A DNA stretch of 11,957 bases, taken from NCBI GenBank assembly GCA_002311315.1, contig DBZZ01000082.1, positions 1 to 11,957 on the forward strand. The letters run 5' to 3'. The translations under genes and the position numbers were made by a program. The DNA is from Methylococcaceae bacterium UBA1147 (GTDB lineage Bacteria; Pseudomonadota; Gammaproteobacteria; Methylococcales; UBA1147). Of the stretch, positions 1-6,951 are shown piece by piece. Numbering within the stretch: the stretch's first letter is position 1; the number at the start of each line of letters is the position of its first letter. Under the pieces are notes generated by a model. It was not told where the DNA came from. It was given only the letters and a program-made list of their open reading frames with translations, and searched no databases.

Positions 1-1260
1 GTCAGGGTAACGAACTGCACCGCAGTCTTTGAAAGCACTCATTTGCATGACCGTATCCCCAAAAAGCTTCTGGAAAGATACTACGTAACCGACAAGACAG
101 GTTACAGCCCATCCTTCGAATGGGAGGGCGAAGGCTTTTATCCGACAGTGAAACGCCGGGTTCAGGAACATTTCAGGAACAAGGCCCGCCAGCAGGGCCT
201 GTCCGGAGCCCGAACACGCGAGGGACACCACGGAACCCGTATTTTCCTAGCCAGGCTGGCACTGGTCTGGATGCTCTGGATTGGCCTATCGATCGGCGCC
301 GTACTCTACGGCAACCTGTTTTGTGCGCTGTTGTGGGGACCTTTCGCTTTTGCACTCGGCGGATATGGGCACGAAGCGATGCATGCAGGGGTGCTTTCGT
401 ACGCCCGCGAACCGTTTCCTGGCTCTCATAACCCTGGACCTTGCCGGTCCTGTCATCCTACATCTTTACCGCAACCCACGTACCGCTGCTGCATCATGTA
501 TATACCAACGTTCCCGACAAGGATCCGGATATCGAAGTACACTTTCCGTTGATCCGTGAACGCTTTGACCAGCCCCGCTTCTTTTTCCACTACGCCCAAC
601 ACCTCTACGCCTGGATACTCTACACCCTGACCTTGCCGATCATCTGGGTCATGGATTTTGTTGCCGCAGCCACTGGAACCTGGTTCGGACCGTGGGCCAA
701 GCTGCGGAAACCGGATACTAAAGAGACCCTTCATTCTGCTGGCCTTCAAGCCGGTTGCACTGGGCTTGTGGTACGTTCTGCCAGGGCTGCTGCACGGGTG
801 GGCGTACGGAGCACCACTTAGCCTGATCATGATCGGTGTAACCGGCCTGTTGGTGCAGGCAACGTTTGCCGTCAACCATCAGAACCCGCTGGCCATGAAC
901 CACGACCAGCGTCCCAGTAGGCATGCACGCGACTGGGGGATCCAGAAAATGGAAACGACGGCCGATTTCAGCAACCGGCACTGGCTTCCCCTTCTTTTCT
1001 TCGGCGGGCTCGGTTACCAAATCGAACACCACCTTTTTCCGACCCTGAGCTACTCGCAGCTAAACGAAGTGGCTCCCATCGTCGAAGAAACCTGCAGAGA
1101 GTTCCAAACCCCCTATCACTATTACCCAACGATCTTCAATGCATTCCACGCCCATTACCGGTTTCTGAAGCGACTGGGACAGGAAACCGACTGGGAACCT
1201 CCGAGGGCAAACAGGACAACCGATGAAAACTGGCGGTCAACGACTCCTGCAACGGACTAG
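1..1260 (+). pseudogene. Cytochrome b5-fused front-end fatty acid desaturase, 5'-truncated by the window and frameshifted
   Basis: Membrane di-iron desaturase that would insert a double bond into an acyl chain, taking electrons from its own cytochrome b5 domain. The frame is open from base 1. The first ~30 residues (TAVFESTHLHDRIPKKLLE) look like the C-terminal end of a cytochrome b5 domain, so the heme-binding HPGG part should lie upstream of the window. Next come a membrane stretch (about residues 82-118), histidine box 1 (HEAMH, 372-386), box 2 (HVPLLHH then VYTN), and box 3 QIEHH (about 1019-1033). Q in place of the first H of box 3 is the mark of front-end (delta-4/5/6-like) desaturases. 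Homology runs in frame 1 to ~399, frame 2 for ~401-451, frame 3 for ~453-722, then frame 1 to the stop at 1258-1260. Each break is explained by one extra base (near 400, at 452, near 723). No in-frame stop occurs in the composite, which is about 418 residues. Family identity is firm; substrate position is unknown. Sequencing error is the alternative to real decay. Confidence 0.85.
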
Positions 1261-1543
1261 ATACAACCGCAGGCAAACATTCAGCACCACGAAAATGGAA
1301 CGGTACTTCGTGTAGTCTCCTGACACCAAGTTTTTCCGAAAACCACCAGGGCCGCAAATCATTTCTAAGCCACAAACCAGTTCACTGTTTTTCCAGAAAC
1401 CCTGCTTCCAGCGGTAGCGTCCGAGAGCGAGGCACCCCCGTGACGTCAAGCCACGATCTTCTTCATCTGTCCGGATCGTGGCCATTTAAAGGCGCGGCAA
1501 TCATACCCGGATCCGAACGGTATTGATAACGATAGATGTCTGT
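1261..1543. other. Intergenic region between convergent desaturase remnant and yciH
   Basis: About 280 bases lying between the 3' ends of two convergent genes. No reading frame here looks coding. It holds one perfect 9-bp inverted repeat (listed separately) and a TGACGTCA palindrome at 1441-1448 that is probably chance. No tRNA-like fold, IS end or tandem repeat was seen. Confidence 0.6.
1450..1482. terminator. Inverted repeat, possible bidirectional terminator of yciH and desaturase
   Basis: GCCACGATC (1450-1458) and GATCGTGGC (1474-1482) form a perfect 9-bp stem around a 15-base loop. It sits between two convergent genes, about 60 bases past the yciH stop. Neither side has a run of T, so it is not a classic Rho-independent terminator. 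It could be an RNA 3'-end stabiliser or a protein site. Confidence 0.35.
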
Positions 1544-1873
1544 CTAGCCACCTGAAAGCTTGACGGTGTACCCCTGTTTCTCCAGTTCTCCCTTGACTCT
1601 ATCCCGGTGATCCCCCTGGATCTCGATTACACCGTGTTTCAGCGAGCCGCCGCTGCCGCATAATTTTTTCAGACTCTTGGCAATGACTTTCAATTCGTCG
1701 GGATTGACAGGAATCCCAGAAACGGTAGTCACACCCTTGCCTTTGCGGCCCTTTGTTTCGCGCCGAATCCGAACAATGCCATCTGCGGCCGGCACAACCG
1801 GGACCCTTGCCTCGTTTTGCGGCTGGATGCGCCCGGTTTCGGTCGAATAAACAAGCCTGGAATTTCGTCCCAT
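1544..1873 (-). CDS. yciH: SUI1/eIF1-family translation initiation protein YciH
   Basis: 109-residue protein of the bacterial YciH group, related to eukaryotic eIF1. E. coli YciH can influence start-codon and initiator-tRNA fidelity on the ribosome, though its physiological role is not settled. Residues ~1-35 are a variable N-terminal tail (VYSTETGRI). The SUI1 fold covers ~36-108 with the basic loop GRKGKGVTTVSGIP (about 42-55), then LKKLCGSGGSLKHG and the closing QGDHRDRVKGELEKQGY, all typical. Length matches the family (about 105-110). The ATG at 1871-1873 has no clear Shine-Dalgarno sequence (upstream is ATCGATTGATCA), which fits weak or leaderless-like initiation. It is followed on the same strand by intergenic DNA and lies downstream of the GlcG/HbpS gene, 163 bases away, so co-transcription is uncertain. 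Confidence 0.93.
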   Translation of the reverse strand: MGRNSRLVYSTETGRIQPQNEARVPVVPAADGIVRIRRETKGRKGKGVTTVSGIPVNPDELKVIAKSLKKLCGSGGSLKHGVIEIQGDHRDRVKGELEKQGYTVKLSGG

Positions 1874-1993
1874 TGATCAATCGATAACTGTAGCTAAATT
1901 CGTCTTTTTTCGCGCTAACGTGGATCTTTGAAATCGGTCACCCATCCATCATGCTGGTTAGCATCTCGTCGCTGGTCCGCAGAAGAACGGTAG

Positions 1994-2031
1994 GGGTCAA
2001 TGTCGAATTGATCATTCGACCAGAAAGACCC
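1994..2031 (-). terminator. Two-tier hairpin just after the GlcG/HbpS gene
   Basis: An inner perfect stem pairs GTCGAAT (2002-2008) with ATTCGAC (2014-2020) around five bases. An outer stem pairs GGGTC (1994-1998) with GACCC (2027-2031) across a 3/6-base internal loop. It begins six bases past the stop of the gene at 2037. No T-run follows on the minus strand, so it may be a weak or Rho-assisted terminator, or a 3'-end stabiliser. A site regulating yciH, 120 bases further on, is also possible. Confidence 0.4.
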
Positions 2032-2036
2032 ATCAA

Positions 2037-2432
2037 CTAAAGCGCTGCAACCCCCGCCTTTGCGATCTGGGCGTCTTCATTAGATTTTACCCCGCTGATG
2101 CCGATAGCACCGACAATATGGCCGTCGCTGATGAGCGGAAGCCCGCCCTCGATTGGCAGCATACCGGGCATTGCAAGATATCCTTGCCGGCCCTGTGCAA
2201 CCATTTCTTCCCAAAATTGGGTTGGGCGACGAAACATCAGCGCCACCTTGGCTTTGTTGATGGCCACGTCGATACTGCCCAGCTGGGCTTTCTCGCGCTG
2301 CAGGTACATCAGGTGCCCGCCATCATCCACGACAGCAATCACCACGTCCCAGTTGTTTCTCTGAGCCTCTGCTTCGGCCGCTGCAGCAACCCTTTTGGCA
2401 TCGCTCAACCCCAGGATCTTTTTTGTTTCCAT
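2037..2432 (-). CDS. GlcG/HbpS family (DUF336) protein
   Basis: 131-residue protein of the GlcG/HbpS family. Streptomyces HbpS binds heme and iron, and GlcG is encoded with glycolate oxidase genes. Many members are of unknown role, and nothing here settles the ligand. The family signature is clear: an N-terminal helix with AKRVAAAAEAEA (about 13-24), then VVIAVVDDGGHLMYLQR (30-46), a central KAKVALMFRRPT (60-71), PGMLPIEGGLPLI (89-101) and the glycine-rich end GAIGISGVKSNEDAQIA (108-124). No signal peptide is visible, so it should be cytoplasmic, unlike secreted HbpS. The ATG at 2430-2432 has a good ribosome site, CGAGGT, eight bases upstream. It stands alone, with no glc or heme genes nearby, so context gives no function. 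Confidence 0.88.
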   Translation of the reverse strand: METKKILGLSDAKRVAAAAEAEAQRNNWDVVIAVVDDGGHLMYLQREKAQLGSIDVAINKAKVALMFRRPTQFWEEMVAQGRQGYLAMPGMLPIEGGLPLISDGHIVGAIGISGVKSNEDAQIAKAGVAAL

Positions 2433-2707
2433 TGATTTACCTCGTAAATTGATGTGTAAAAAGTTGCTGATTCTACCGATTTTTTGGTTAAAGCGTACTA
2501 TTTATGCAATTGTAGTAACCTTTTAGTGTCTCACCACTGACGAGTCTGGTTGATCCACACCGCAACACTTCAAGGGACGTCCAGACACAATTCACAACAA
2601 ACACGGATAGCTCGTTGGCAACCGTTAACAGACCACCCGACTCAGTGGCTCTCGTCGAAACCGGAATTCCAATTTATAATGCATCGTTTTCCCTGGAGGT
2701 TTAGCGG
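2433..2707. other. Divergent intergenic region between the GlcG/HbpS gene and zapE
   Basis: 275 bases between divergently transcribed genes, so both promoters should be here. Only the zapE side gives a good -10 (separate entry). On the minus strand, TAGAAT (plus 2470-2475) is a possible -10 for the GlcG/HbpS gene, but no -35 sits at the right distance. No coding frame or repeat was seen. Confidence 0.5.
2675..2680 (+). promoter_or_regulatory. Candidate zapE promoter -10
   Basis: A perfect TATAAT hexamer lies 33 bases before the zapE GTG, with the TGGAGG ribosome site (2694-2699) just downstream. The matching -35 region (about 2652-2657, TCGTCG) is poor, so this may need an activator or may be chance in an A+T-rich patch. 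Confidence 0.4.
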
Positions 2708-3865
2708 GTGACCGAGACATCTCAAAGCAGTTCACCAACACCTTTGTCGGAGCTCGATCAAATCGGGAGACTGGGTACGCAATACCGTGAGATGACCCAG
2801 CAACACCATATTAACTACGATCCCGCACAGGTTTCGGCACTCAAGGTCCTGCAGGATCTGTGCACCAGGCTAACCACCGAGCCGGTGAAAGAAAAACCAT
2901 CCCTGATCCGGCGATTTTTCCCCCAGCCTACGGAAAAATTACTGGGGATCTATCTCTACGGGGATGTTGGCCGGGGGAAATCCATGCTGATGGACCTGTT
3001 CTTCGACCATTGCCCGGTCGAAAACAAGAAAAGGATCCACTTCCACGCTTTCATGCTGGAAGTGCACTCGTTCATGCACGAATGGCGGCAACAGAACGAT
3101 GGTGATCCGGTTCTTCCCCTGAGCAGGAAGATACGGGAATCGGCAAGGCTGTTCTGTCTCGACGAATTCCACGTTACCGACATCGCCGACGCCATGATCC
3201 TGGGTCGATTGTTCGACGCGCTTTTTGAACAAGGGATGCTCATCGTGGCCACCTCCAATCGACATCCGGACGGGCTTTACACGAACGGCTTGCAGAGGGA
3301 ACGATTCCTTCCCTTCATCGACCTCCTGAAACAAAATACGCAGGTCGTTGCACTCGAATCGGACCAAGACTACCGGCTGGTCCACCTGCGTGCCTTATCA
3401 ACAACCTATTTCACTCCTCTCGGAGAAGATGCCAAAATCTTTGTCAGAGAAAGCTTTGATGACCTAACCCAGGGTGCGCCAGAAGCTCCGGGGCAAATCG
3501 AGGTCAAGGGGAGGAAAATACACTTGCCTGCTGTGCACGGCGACGTCGTCATGGCCAGTTTCTCCGACCTGTGCGAAACTCCTCTTGGGGCTGCCGACTA
3601 CATTGAAATCGCCTGCGACTTCAGCACCCTGATCCTTTACGATATCCCGCGCATGAGCGCCGAAACAATGGATGAAGCAAAGCGCTTCGTGACACTCATT
3701 GACGCCCTCTACGAACACAAGGTGAAACTGCTTTGTACCGCCGAAACAATTCCTGAGGAGCTTTACTCGCAGGGAGAAGGTGCATTCGAATTCGAACGCA
3801 CGGTTTCGCGGCTGAACGAAATGCAGTCCGAGCGTTACTGGGAGATCGAGCATTGCTCGGATTGA
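2708..3865 (+). CDS. zapE: Cell division protein ZapE (AFG1-family ATPase)
   Basis: 385-residue P-loop ATPase of the AFG1/ZapE family. In E. coli, ZapE associates with the FtsZ ring and helps constriction under heat or low oxygen; mitochondrial relatives (LACE1/Afg1) act in respiratory protein turnover. Visible motifs: Walker A GDVGRGKS (residues 85-92), the following MLMDLFF and RIHFHAFMLEVH (109-120), Walker B LFCLDEFHVTDIADAM (148-163), sensor ATSN (181-184) and GLQRERFLPFID (194-205). It ends with the family's SRLNEMQSERYW block, so the protein is complete. The GTG start at 2708 is preceded by TGGAGG eight bases upstream and gives a normal N-terminus. The segment FHVTDIADAMILGRLF differs from the enteric FVSDITDAM version but is common in the family. 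mutM follows 99 bases downstream on the same strand, and co-transcription is possible. Confidence 0.95.
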   Translation: MTETSQSSSPTPLSELDQIGRLGTQYREMTQQHHINYDPAQVSALKVLQDLCTRLTTEPVKEKPSLIRRFFPQPTEKLLGIYLYGDVGRGKSMLMDLFFDHCPVENKKRIHFHAFMLEVHSFMHEWRQQNDGDPVLPLSRKIRESARLFCLDEFHVTDIADAMILGRLFDALFEQGMLIVATSNRHPDGLYTNGLQRERFLPFIDLLKQNTQVVALESDQDYRLVHLRALSTTYFTPLGEDAKIFVRESFDDLTQGAPEAPGQIEVKGRKIHLPAVHGDVVMASFSDLCETPLGAADYIEIACDFSTLILYDIPRMSAETMDEAKRFVTLIDALYEHKVKLLCTAETIPEELYSQGEGAFEFERTVSRLNEMQSERYWEIEHCSD

Positions 3866-3960
3866 TCTTTCCAGCCTGCTCAACCGGTAAGGATGGCCTG
3901 ACAACCGCCTTTCCCGGAGCAAGCAACCCAACTCCGACCGCGCCCAGCCTGAAATAAACT

Positions 3961-3964
3961 GGAG
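3961..3964 (+). promoter_or_regulatory. mutM Shine-Dalgarno abutting the start codon
   Basis: GGAG ends directly against the ATG at 3965, leaving no spacer where 5-9 bases are usual. The start itself cannot move, because MutM needs Pro2 as its nucleophile and MPELPE begins here. Either translation is weak, or the upstream purines in GAAATAAACT serve, or initiation is coupled to zapE. Confidence 0.45.
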
Positions 3965-4780
3965 ATGCCCGAACTGCCCGAAGTTGAAACAACCAGGCGG
4001 GGAATCGAACCACACATCCTCAAACTCGTCATCAAGGCCGTTGTAATCCGACAACCGCGGTTACGCTGGCCGGTCCCTGATAGCCTGAAAACCGTGCTGC
4101 CAGGACAACGGTTCACCGAAGTCGGTCGGCGTGGCAAGTATCTACTCCTGCGGACTCGAACGGGTACCCTGATCATCCACTTGGGGATGTCAGGTAGCCT
4201 GCGACTGGTAGGAGACAACAGCCAATTCTGTAAACACGACCACGTCGATATCGTTTTCGCCGAGGGACTCTGCCTGCGATACCATGACCCACGACGATTC
4301 GGATGCCTGCTATGGACCCCCGATGATCCGAACAACCATTCTCTGATCGCATCGATGGGTCCCGAGCCCTTTTCCGACGATTTCAATGGAGAATACCTGT
4401 ATAAAACCGCGAGAAACCGCGGGTCGTCGATCAAGGCCTTTCTCATGGATAGCCGCGTGGTTGCAGGGATCGGAAATATCTATGCAAACGAAGCCCTATT
4501 TCTGAGCGGAATCGACCCCCGGCGCAGGGCCGGGAAGATCTCCAGATCTCGCCTGCAGGCCCTGTGCACAGCCATAGAAGGGGTGCTGGAAAACTCGATT
4601 CGGCAGGGAGGAACCACACTCCGCGACTTCGTAAACGAATCCGGACAGCCGGGTTATTTCCAGCAAACCCTGAGCATTTATAACAAAGAAGGACAGCCGT
4701 GCCCCCGATGCCGTTTACCGATCCGGAAATGCCGGACCAACCAGCGCTCGACCTTCTACTGCGGACACTGCCAGCGCTGA
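3965..4780 (+). CDS. mutM: Formamidopyrimidine-DNA glycosylase MutM (Fpg)
   Basis: 271-residue bifunctional DNA glycosylase/AP lyase that removes 8-oxoguanine and formamidopyrimidines from DNA. All key parts are present: MPELPE at the start, with Pro2 as Schiff-base nucleophile and Glu3; Lys58 in GRRGKYL; the void-filling Met75 in HLGMSGSLR; and DPRRFG (108-113), supplying the intercalating Arg and Phe. The helix-two-turn-helix is GIGNIYANEALF (168-179), with Asn171 in contact with DNA. The C-terminal zinc finger has Cys246, Cys249, Cys266 and Cys269 with NQRSTFYC between, including the phosphate-contacting Arg261. Length equals the E. coli enzyme within two residues. It is intact and should be active. 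It lies between zapE and dtd on the same strand; the pairing has no obvious functional logic beyond house-keeping. Confidence 0.98.
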   Translation: MPELPEVETTRRGIEPHILKLVIKAVVIRQPRLRWPVPDSLKTVLPGQRFTEVGRRGKYLLLRTRTGTLIIHLGMSGSLRLVGDNSQFCKHDHVDIVFAEGLCLRYHDPRRFGCLLWTPDDPNNHSLIASMGPEPFSDDFNGEYLYKTARNRGSSIKAFLMDSRVVAGIGNIYANEALFLSGIDPRRRAGKISRSRLQALCTAIEGVLENSIRQGGTTLRDFVNESGQPGYFQQTLSIYNKEGQPCPRCRLPIRKCRTNQRSTFYCGHCQR

Positions 4781-5001
4781 ACACAGCAATCGGAAACCAC
4801 ATTGGCCAGATTCAACGAAGCCAGGAGGTATTCCCGTTCTGGCATTGCCACCAACGAGTCGGCCATCCCACGCTTGACCAACGGCTATAACTGTCCGATG
4901 ATTTTCCTCGTGGCCGATTCAACCAACACCAGCCTTGTCCTCATGGAGCCAGCAACCACCTTCCTTCTGCCGGTCTGCTGTCGGCAGACTGAACCGGAAA
5001 C
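4781..5001 (+). other. mutM-dtd intergenic region with an open frame and an orphan Shine-Dalgarno
   Basis: 221 bases without a recognised gene. The frame of mutM reopens after its stop and stays open from a TTG at 4802 to a TGA at 5003-5005. That TGA overlaps the dtd ATG as ATGA, the arrangement of translationally coupled genes. Over the second half its codons have about 70% G+C at third positions, as coding sequence here would. Its 67-residue product (for example SLVLMEPATTF, LPVCCRQ) matches no family I know. AGGAGGT at 4823-4829 is a perfect ribosome site, but no ATG, GTG or TTG lies 5-12 bases after it. This may be a decayed or very small gene, or a leader of dtd. I do not call it a gene. 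Confidence 0.25.
4966..4989 (+). promoter_or_regulatory. Pair of mutually exclusive hairpins before dtd
   Basis: TCTGCCG (4966-4972) can pair with CGGCAGA (4982-4988) in a 7-bp stem. GTCTGC (4973-4978) can instead pair with GCAGAC (4984-4989) in a 6-bp stem with a 5-base loop. Both use the same 3' strand and end 12-13 bases before the dtd ATG, close to where a ribosome would bind. No T-run follows, so it is not a terminator. A switching role is inference only. Confidence 0.3.
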
Positions 5002-5457
5002 ATGATCGCACTGATCCGGCGCGTGATACACGCAGAAGTCGCTGTCCGTGGCAAAACCGTGGCCCGTGCCGGTTACGGCATCCTGGCCCTTGTCGCGATC
5101 GAGAAACAAGATACCGATACCGAGATGCACCGACTAGCCGAGCGGTTACTGAACTACCGCATCTTCCCAGACCAGGACAAGAAAATGAACCTGAGCCTGT
5201 GCGATATCGGCGGCGAATTGCTGCTGGTGCCGCAATTTACACTGGCTGCAGATACCCGAAAGGGAAATCGTCCCAGCTTCAGCGCAGCGGCACCACCCGA
5301 AAAGAGCCGTTCGATGTTCGAACAGTTTGTCGGCCTAATGAAATGCAGGCATCAACAGACGAAATGCGGCTGTTTCGGCGAAGACATGCAGGTTTCGCTG
5401 ACGAACGACGGGCCGGTGACTTTCCTACTACAGGTGGCGTCGCCTACCCGGCAATAA
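5002..5457 (+). CDS. dtd: D-aminoacyl-tRNA deacylase
   Basis: 151-residue DTD-fold enzyme that hydrolyses D-amino acids (and glycine) wrongly attached to tRNA, keeping D-residues out of proteins. The N-terminus MIALIRRV is canonical and fixes the start. The two active-site motifs are PQFTLAAD (77-84, where many members have SQFTL) and the Gly-cisPro motif NDGPVTF (135-141), which excludes L-aminoacyl substrates. Also typical are LNYRIFPD (50-57), KMNLS (61-65), RPSFS (90-94) and FGEDMQVSL (125-133). The segment before the last of these is cysteine-rich (KCGCF, 121-125), where TGxF is usual. The overall spacing is kept, so this is substitution, not insertion. Length is slightly above E. coli (145), with a short extra tail ASPTRQ. 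The ribosome site (CCGGAA) is weak. It converges with waaA across 48 bases. Confidence 0.95.
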   Translation: MIALIRRVIHAEVAVRGKTVARAGYGILALVAIEKQDTDTEMHRLAERLLNYRIFPDQDKKMNLSLCDIGGELLLVPQFTLAADTRKGNRPSFSAAAPPEKSRSMFEQFVGLMKCRHQQTKCGCFGEDMQVSLTNDGPVTFLLQVASPTRQ

Positions 5458-5505
5458 TCCCCGAACACTGCAATCGGATCAAAACAATGCTCTGTCGGCC
5501 TTTCT

Positions 5506-6765
5506 CTACAGGTGGCTACCGAGCAGATCCACAACTTTGTGGACAGCACCACGGTTGTTTTCGACGAAAGTGCGGCCAGCCTCCCCTATTGAGGCACGGT
5601 AGCCTGTATCCTTGAGCAAACGGATACATTGCAGCCCAAGTGCCTTACTATCCGCCACCTGGATGGCCGCACCCACTTCGACCAGGGAGGCCCCGATCTT
5701 CCTGAAGTTAAACATATGTGGACCGAAAACCGTCGGAACGCCAAGCGCGCACGCCTCCAGTGGATTTTGCCCTCCTTTTTTGACCAGGCTCCCTCCAATG
5801 TAGGCGAGATCAGCCATCGCATAAAACTGTTTCAATTCACCCATAGCGTCCAGCAGGAAAACACTCGTGGAACCGCTACAGGCGCGGTCTTCACTACGCC
5901 GAACCAGTTCGAAGCCTCGTTGTTCACAGAGCGATGCGACACCGGAAAAGCGCTCGGGATGGCGGGGGACCAAAACCAGGATTAAATCCCGAACGATCGA
6001 TCTGACGCTTTCAAGAGCATCCAGAACCTGCTCTTCCTCCCCCTTGTGAGTGCTTGCGGCAATCCAGACCGGCCGGCTACCGAACAGTTCCCGACGGAGA
6101 GTCGCACCAACTTCTGCCAAACCTTCGGGTACACGGTAGTCGAACTTGATGTTGCCCATCACCGATATTGTTTCCGGTCTAGCGCCGATTTCGACAAAGC
6201 GCTGACCATCGTCCGAGGTCTGGGCCGCAATCATCGAAACATGCTGTAGGGTATCCGTTGTAAAACGTCTCAATCTGCCGTAACCACGGGCTGATCGTTC
6301 CGACAGACGGCCATTGATGATTGCCAGGGGTATCCGCTCGCCGCCGCATGCGCGGTACAGGTTGGGCCAAATTTCAGTTTCCATCAACACTCCAAGTACC
6401 GGTTTGAAACGCCGCAGGAATCGCTGCCCGGCCCCGGGCAGATCAAAGGGGAGGTAAACATGTTGAACGGTATCGCCCAAGACGGACCTAACTCGGTCTG
6501 AGCCGGTGATGGTTGTCGTAGTCACCAGTATCGGATAGGCCGGATAGCTGTTTCGGATTTCGAGAATCAGGGGAAACACTGCTTCCGCTTCACCAAACGA
6601 AACCGCGTGGAACCAGATGACGCCAGTTTCAGCCTTTCCCCGGTAGACGGCAAGACGTTCGGACCATCGCCGGCGATAATCGGAATTCCAGATCGACCGG
6701 TACAGCAGGCGAAGGAAAAAAACGGGACTGATCAGACTAATGAGCAGGCTGTAGAGAAGGCGCAT
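5506..6765 (-). CDS. waaA: 3-deoxy-D-manno-octulosonic acid (Kdo) transferase
   Basis: 419-residue inner-membrane-attached GT30 glycosyltransferase that moves Kdo from CMP-Kdo to lipid IVA, the first step in LPS core building. The N-terminal hydrophobic segment (LLYSLLISLISPVFFLRLL, 3-21) is the membrane anchor. Then come RRRWSERL (31-38) and the catalytic glutamate E59 in SFGEAEA, equivalent to E. coli Glu60. VQHVYLPFDLP, METEIWPN, VPRHPERF, the donor-side AYIGGSLVKKGGQNPLEA and FGPHMFNF follow in standard order. The frame is open further up to a TTG at 6852, but the ATG at 6763-6765 gives the conserved family start and has a GGGAAA ribosome site. It is the last gene of the minus-strand run after hldD (186-base gap), so an additional promoter in the gap is possible. 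A hldD-waaA pairing fits a shared role in core assembly. Confidence 0.95.
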   Translation of the reverse strand: MRLLYSLLISLISPVFFLRLLYRSIWNSDYRRRWSERLAVYRGKAETGVIWFHAVSFGEAEAVFPLILEIRNSYPAYPILVTTTTITGSDRVRSVLGDTVQHVYLPFDLPGAGQRFLRRFKPVLGVLMETEIWPNLYRACGGERIPLAIINGRLSERSARGYGRLRRFTTDTLQHVSMIAAQTSDDGQRFVEIGARPETISVMGNIKFDYRVPEGLAEVGATLRRELFGSRPVWIAASTHKGEEEQVLDALESVRSIVRDLILVLVPRHPERFSGVASLCEQRGFELVRRSEDRACSGSTSVFLLDAMGELKQFYAMADLAYIGGSLVKKGGQNPLEACALGVPTVFGPHMFNFRKIGASLVEVGAAIQVADSKALGLQCIRLLKDTGYRASIGEAGRTFVENNRGAVHKVVDLLGSHL

Positions 6766-6951
6766 GATGTATTTCCCGCTGAAAGATCCGGATCTGTTAT
6801 TTGAAAACCCTGACCGGCGGGAAAGAGGATCGCTTGAGCCAGCGGATGGCAATATTATTTAGTCGTTCAGGTATTGGTGGTTCAATCAATGCCGGGGCCA
6901 TGTTCAATGTGCAAAGCGGGGGAAAGGCACACTTGCCCGAAACCGGTAATC

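Noticed and set aside
43..552. Separate 169-residue gene starting at a TTG at 43
   Set aside because: The frame is open from base 1 and the homology passes through frameshifts, so this is part of one desaturase; the tail after about 400 is out-of-frame sequence.
658..1260. Independent small desaturase gene
   Set aside because: Its first ~22 residues are out of frame with the family; it is the 3' part of the same broken gene and lacks histidine boxes 1 and 2.
3464..4446. Minus-strand open frames opposite the end of zapE and the start of mutM
   Set aside because: Arg/Ser/Pro-rich products typical of antisense frames, no motifs, and both plus-strand genes are certain.
5230..5253. PQFTL instead of SQFTL in dtd as a sign of a dead enzyme
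   Set aside because: Proline at this place occurs in other proteobacterial members as I recall, and the Gly-cisPro motif and all other features are intact.
6784..6795. 12-bp perfect palindrome AGATCCGGATCT before waaA
   Set aside because: A few 12-bp palindromes are expected by chance in a window this size, and nothing else supports an operator.
6766..6852. N-terminal extension of waaA from a TTG at 6852
   Set aside because: The 29 extra residues are not part of the family; the internal ATG gives the conserved membrane-anchor start with a ribosome site.
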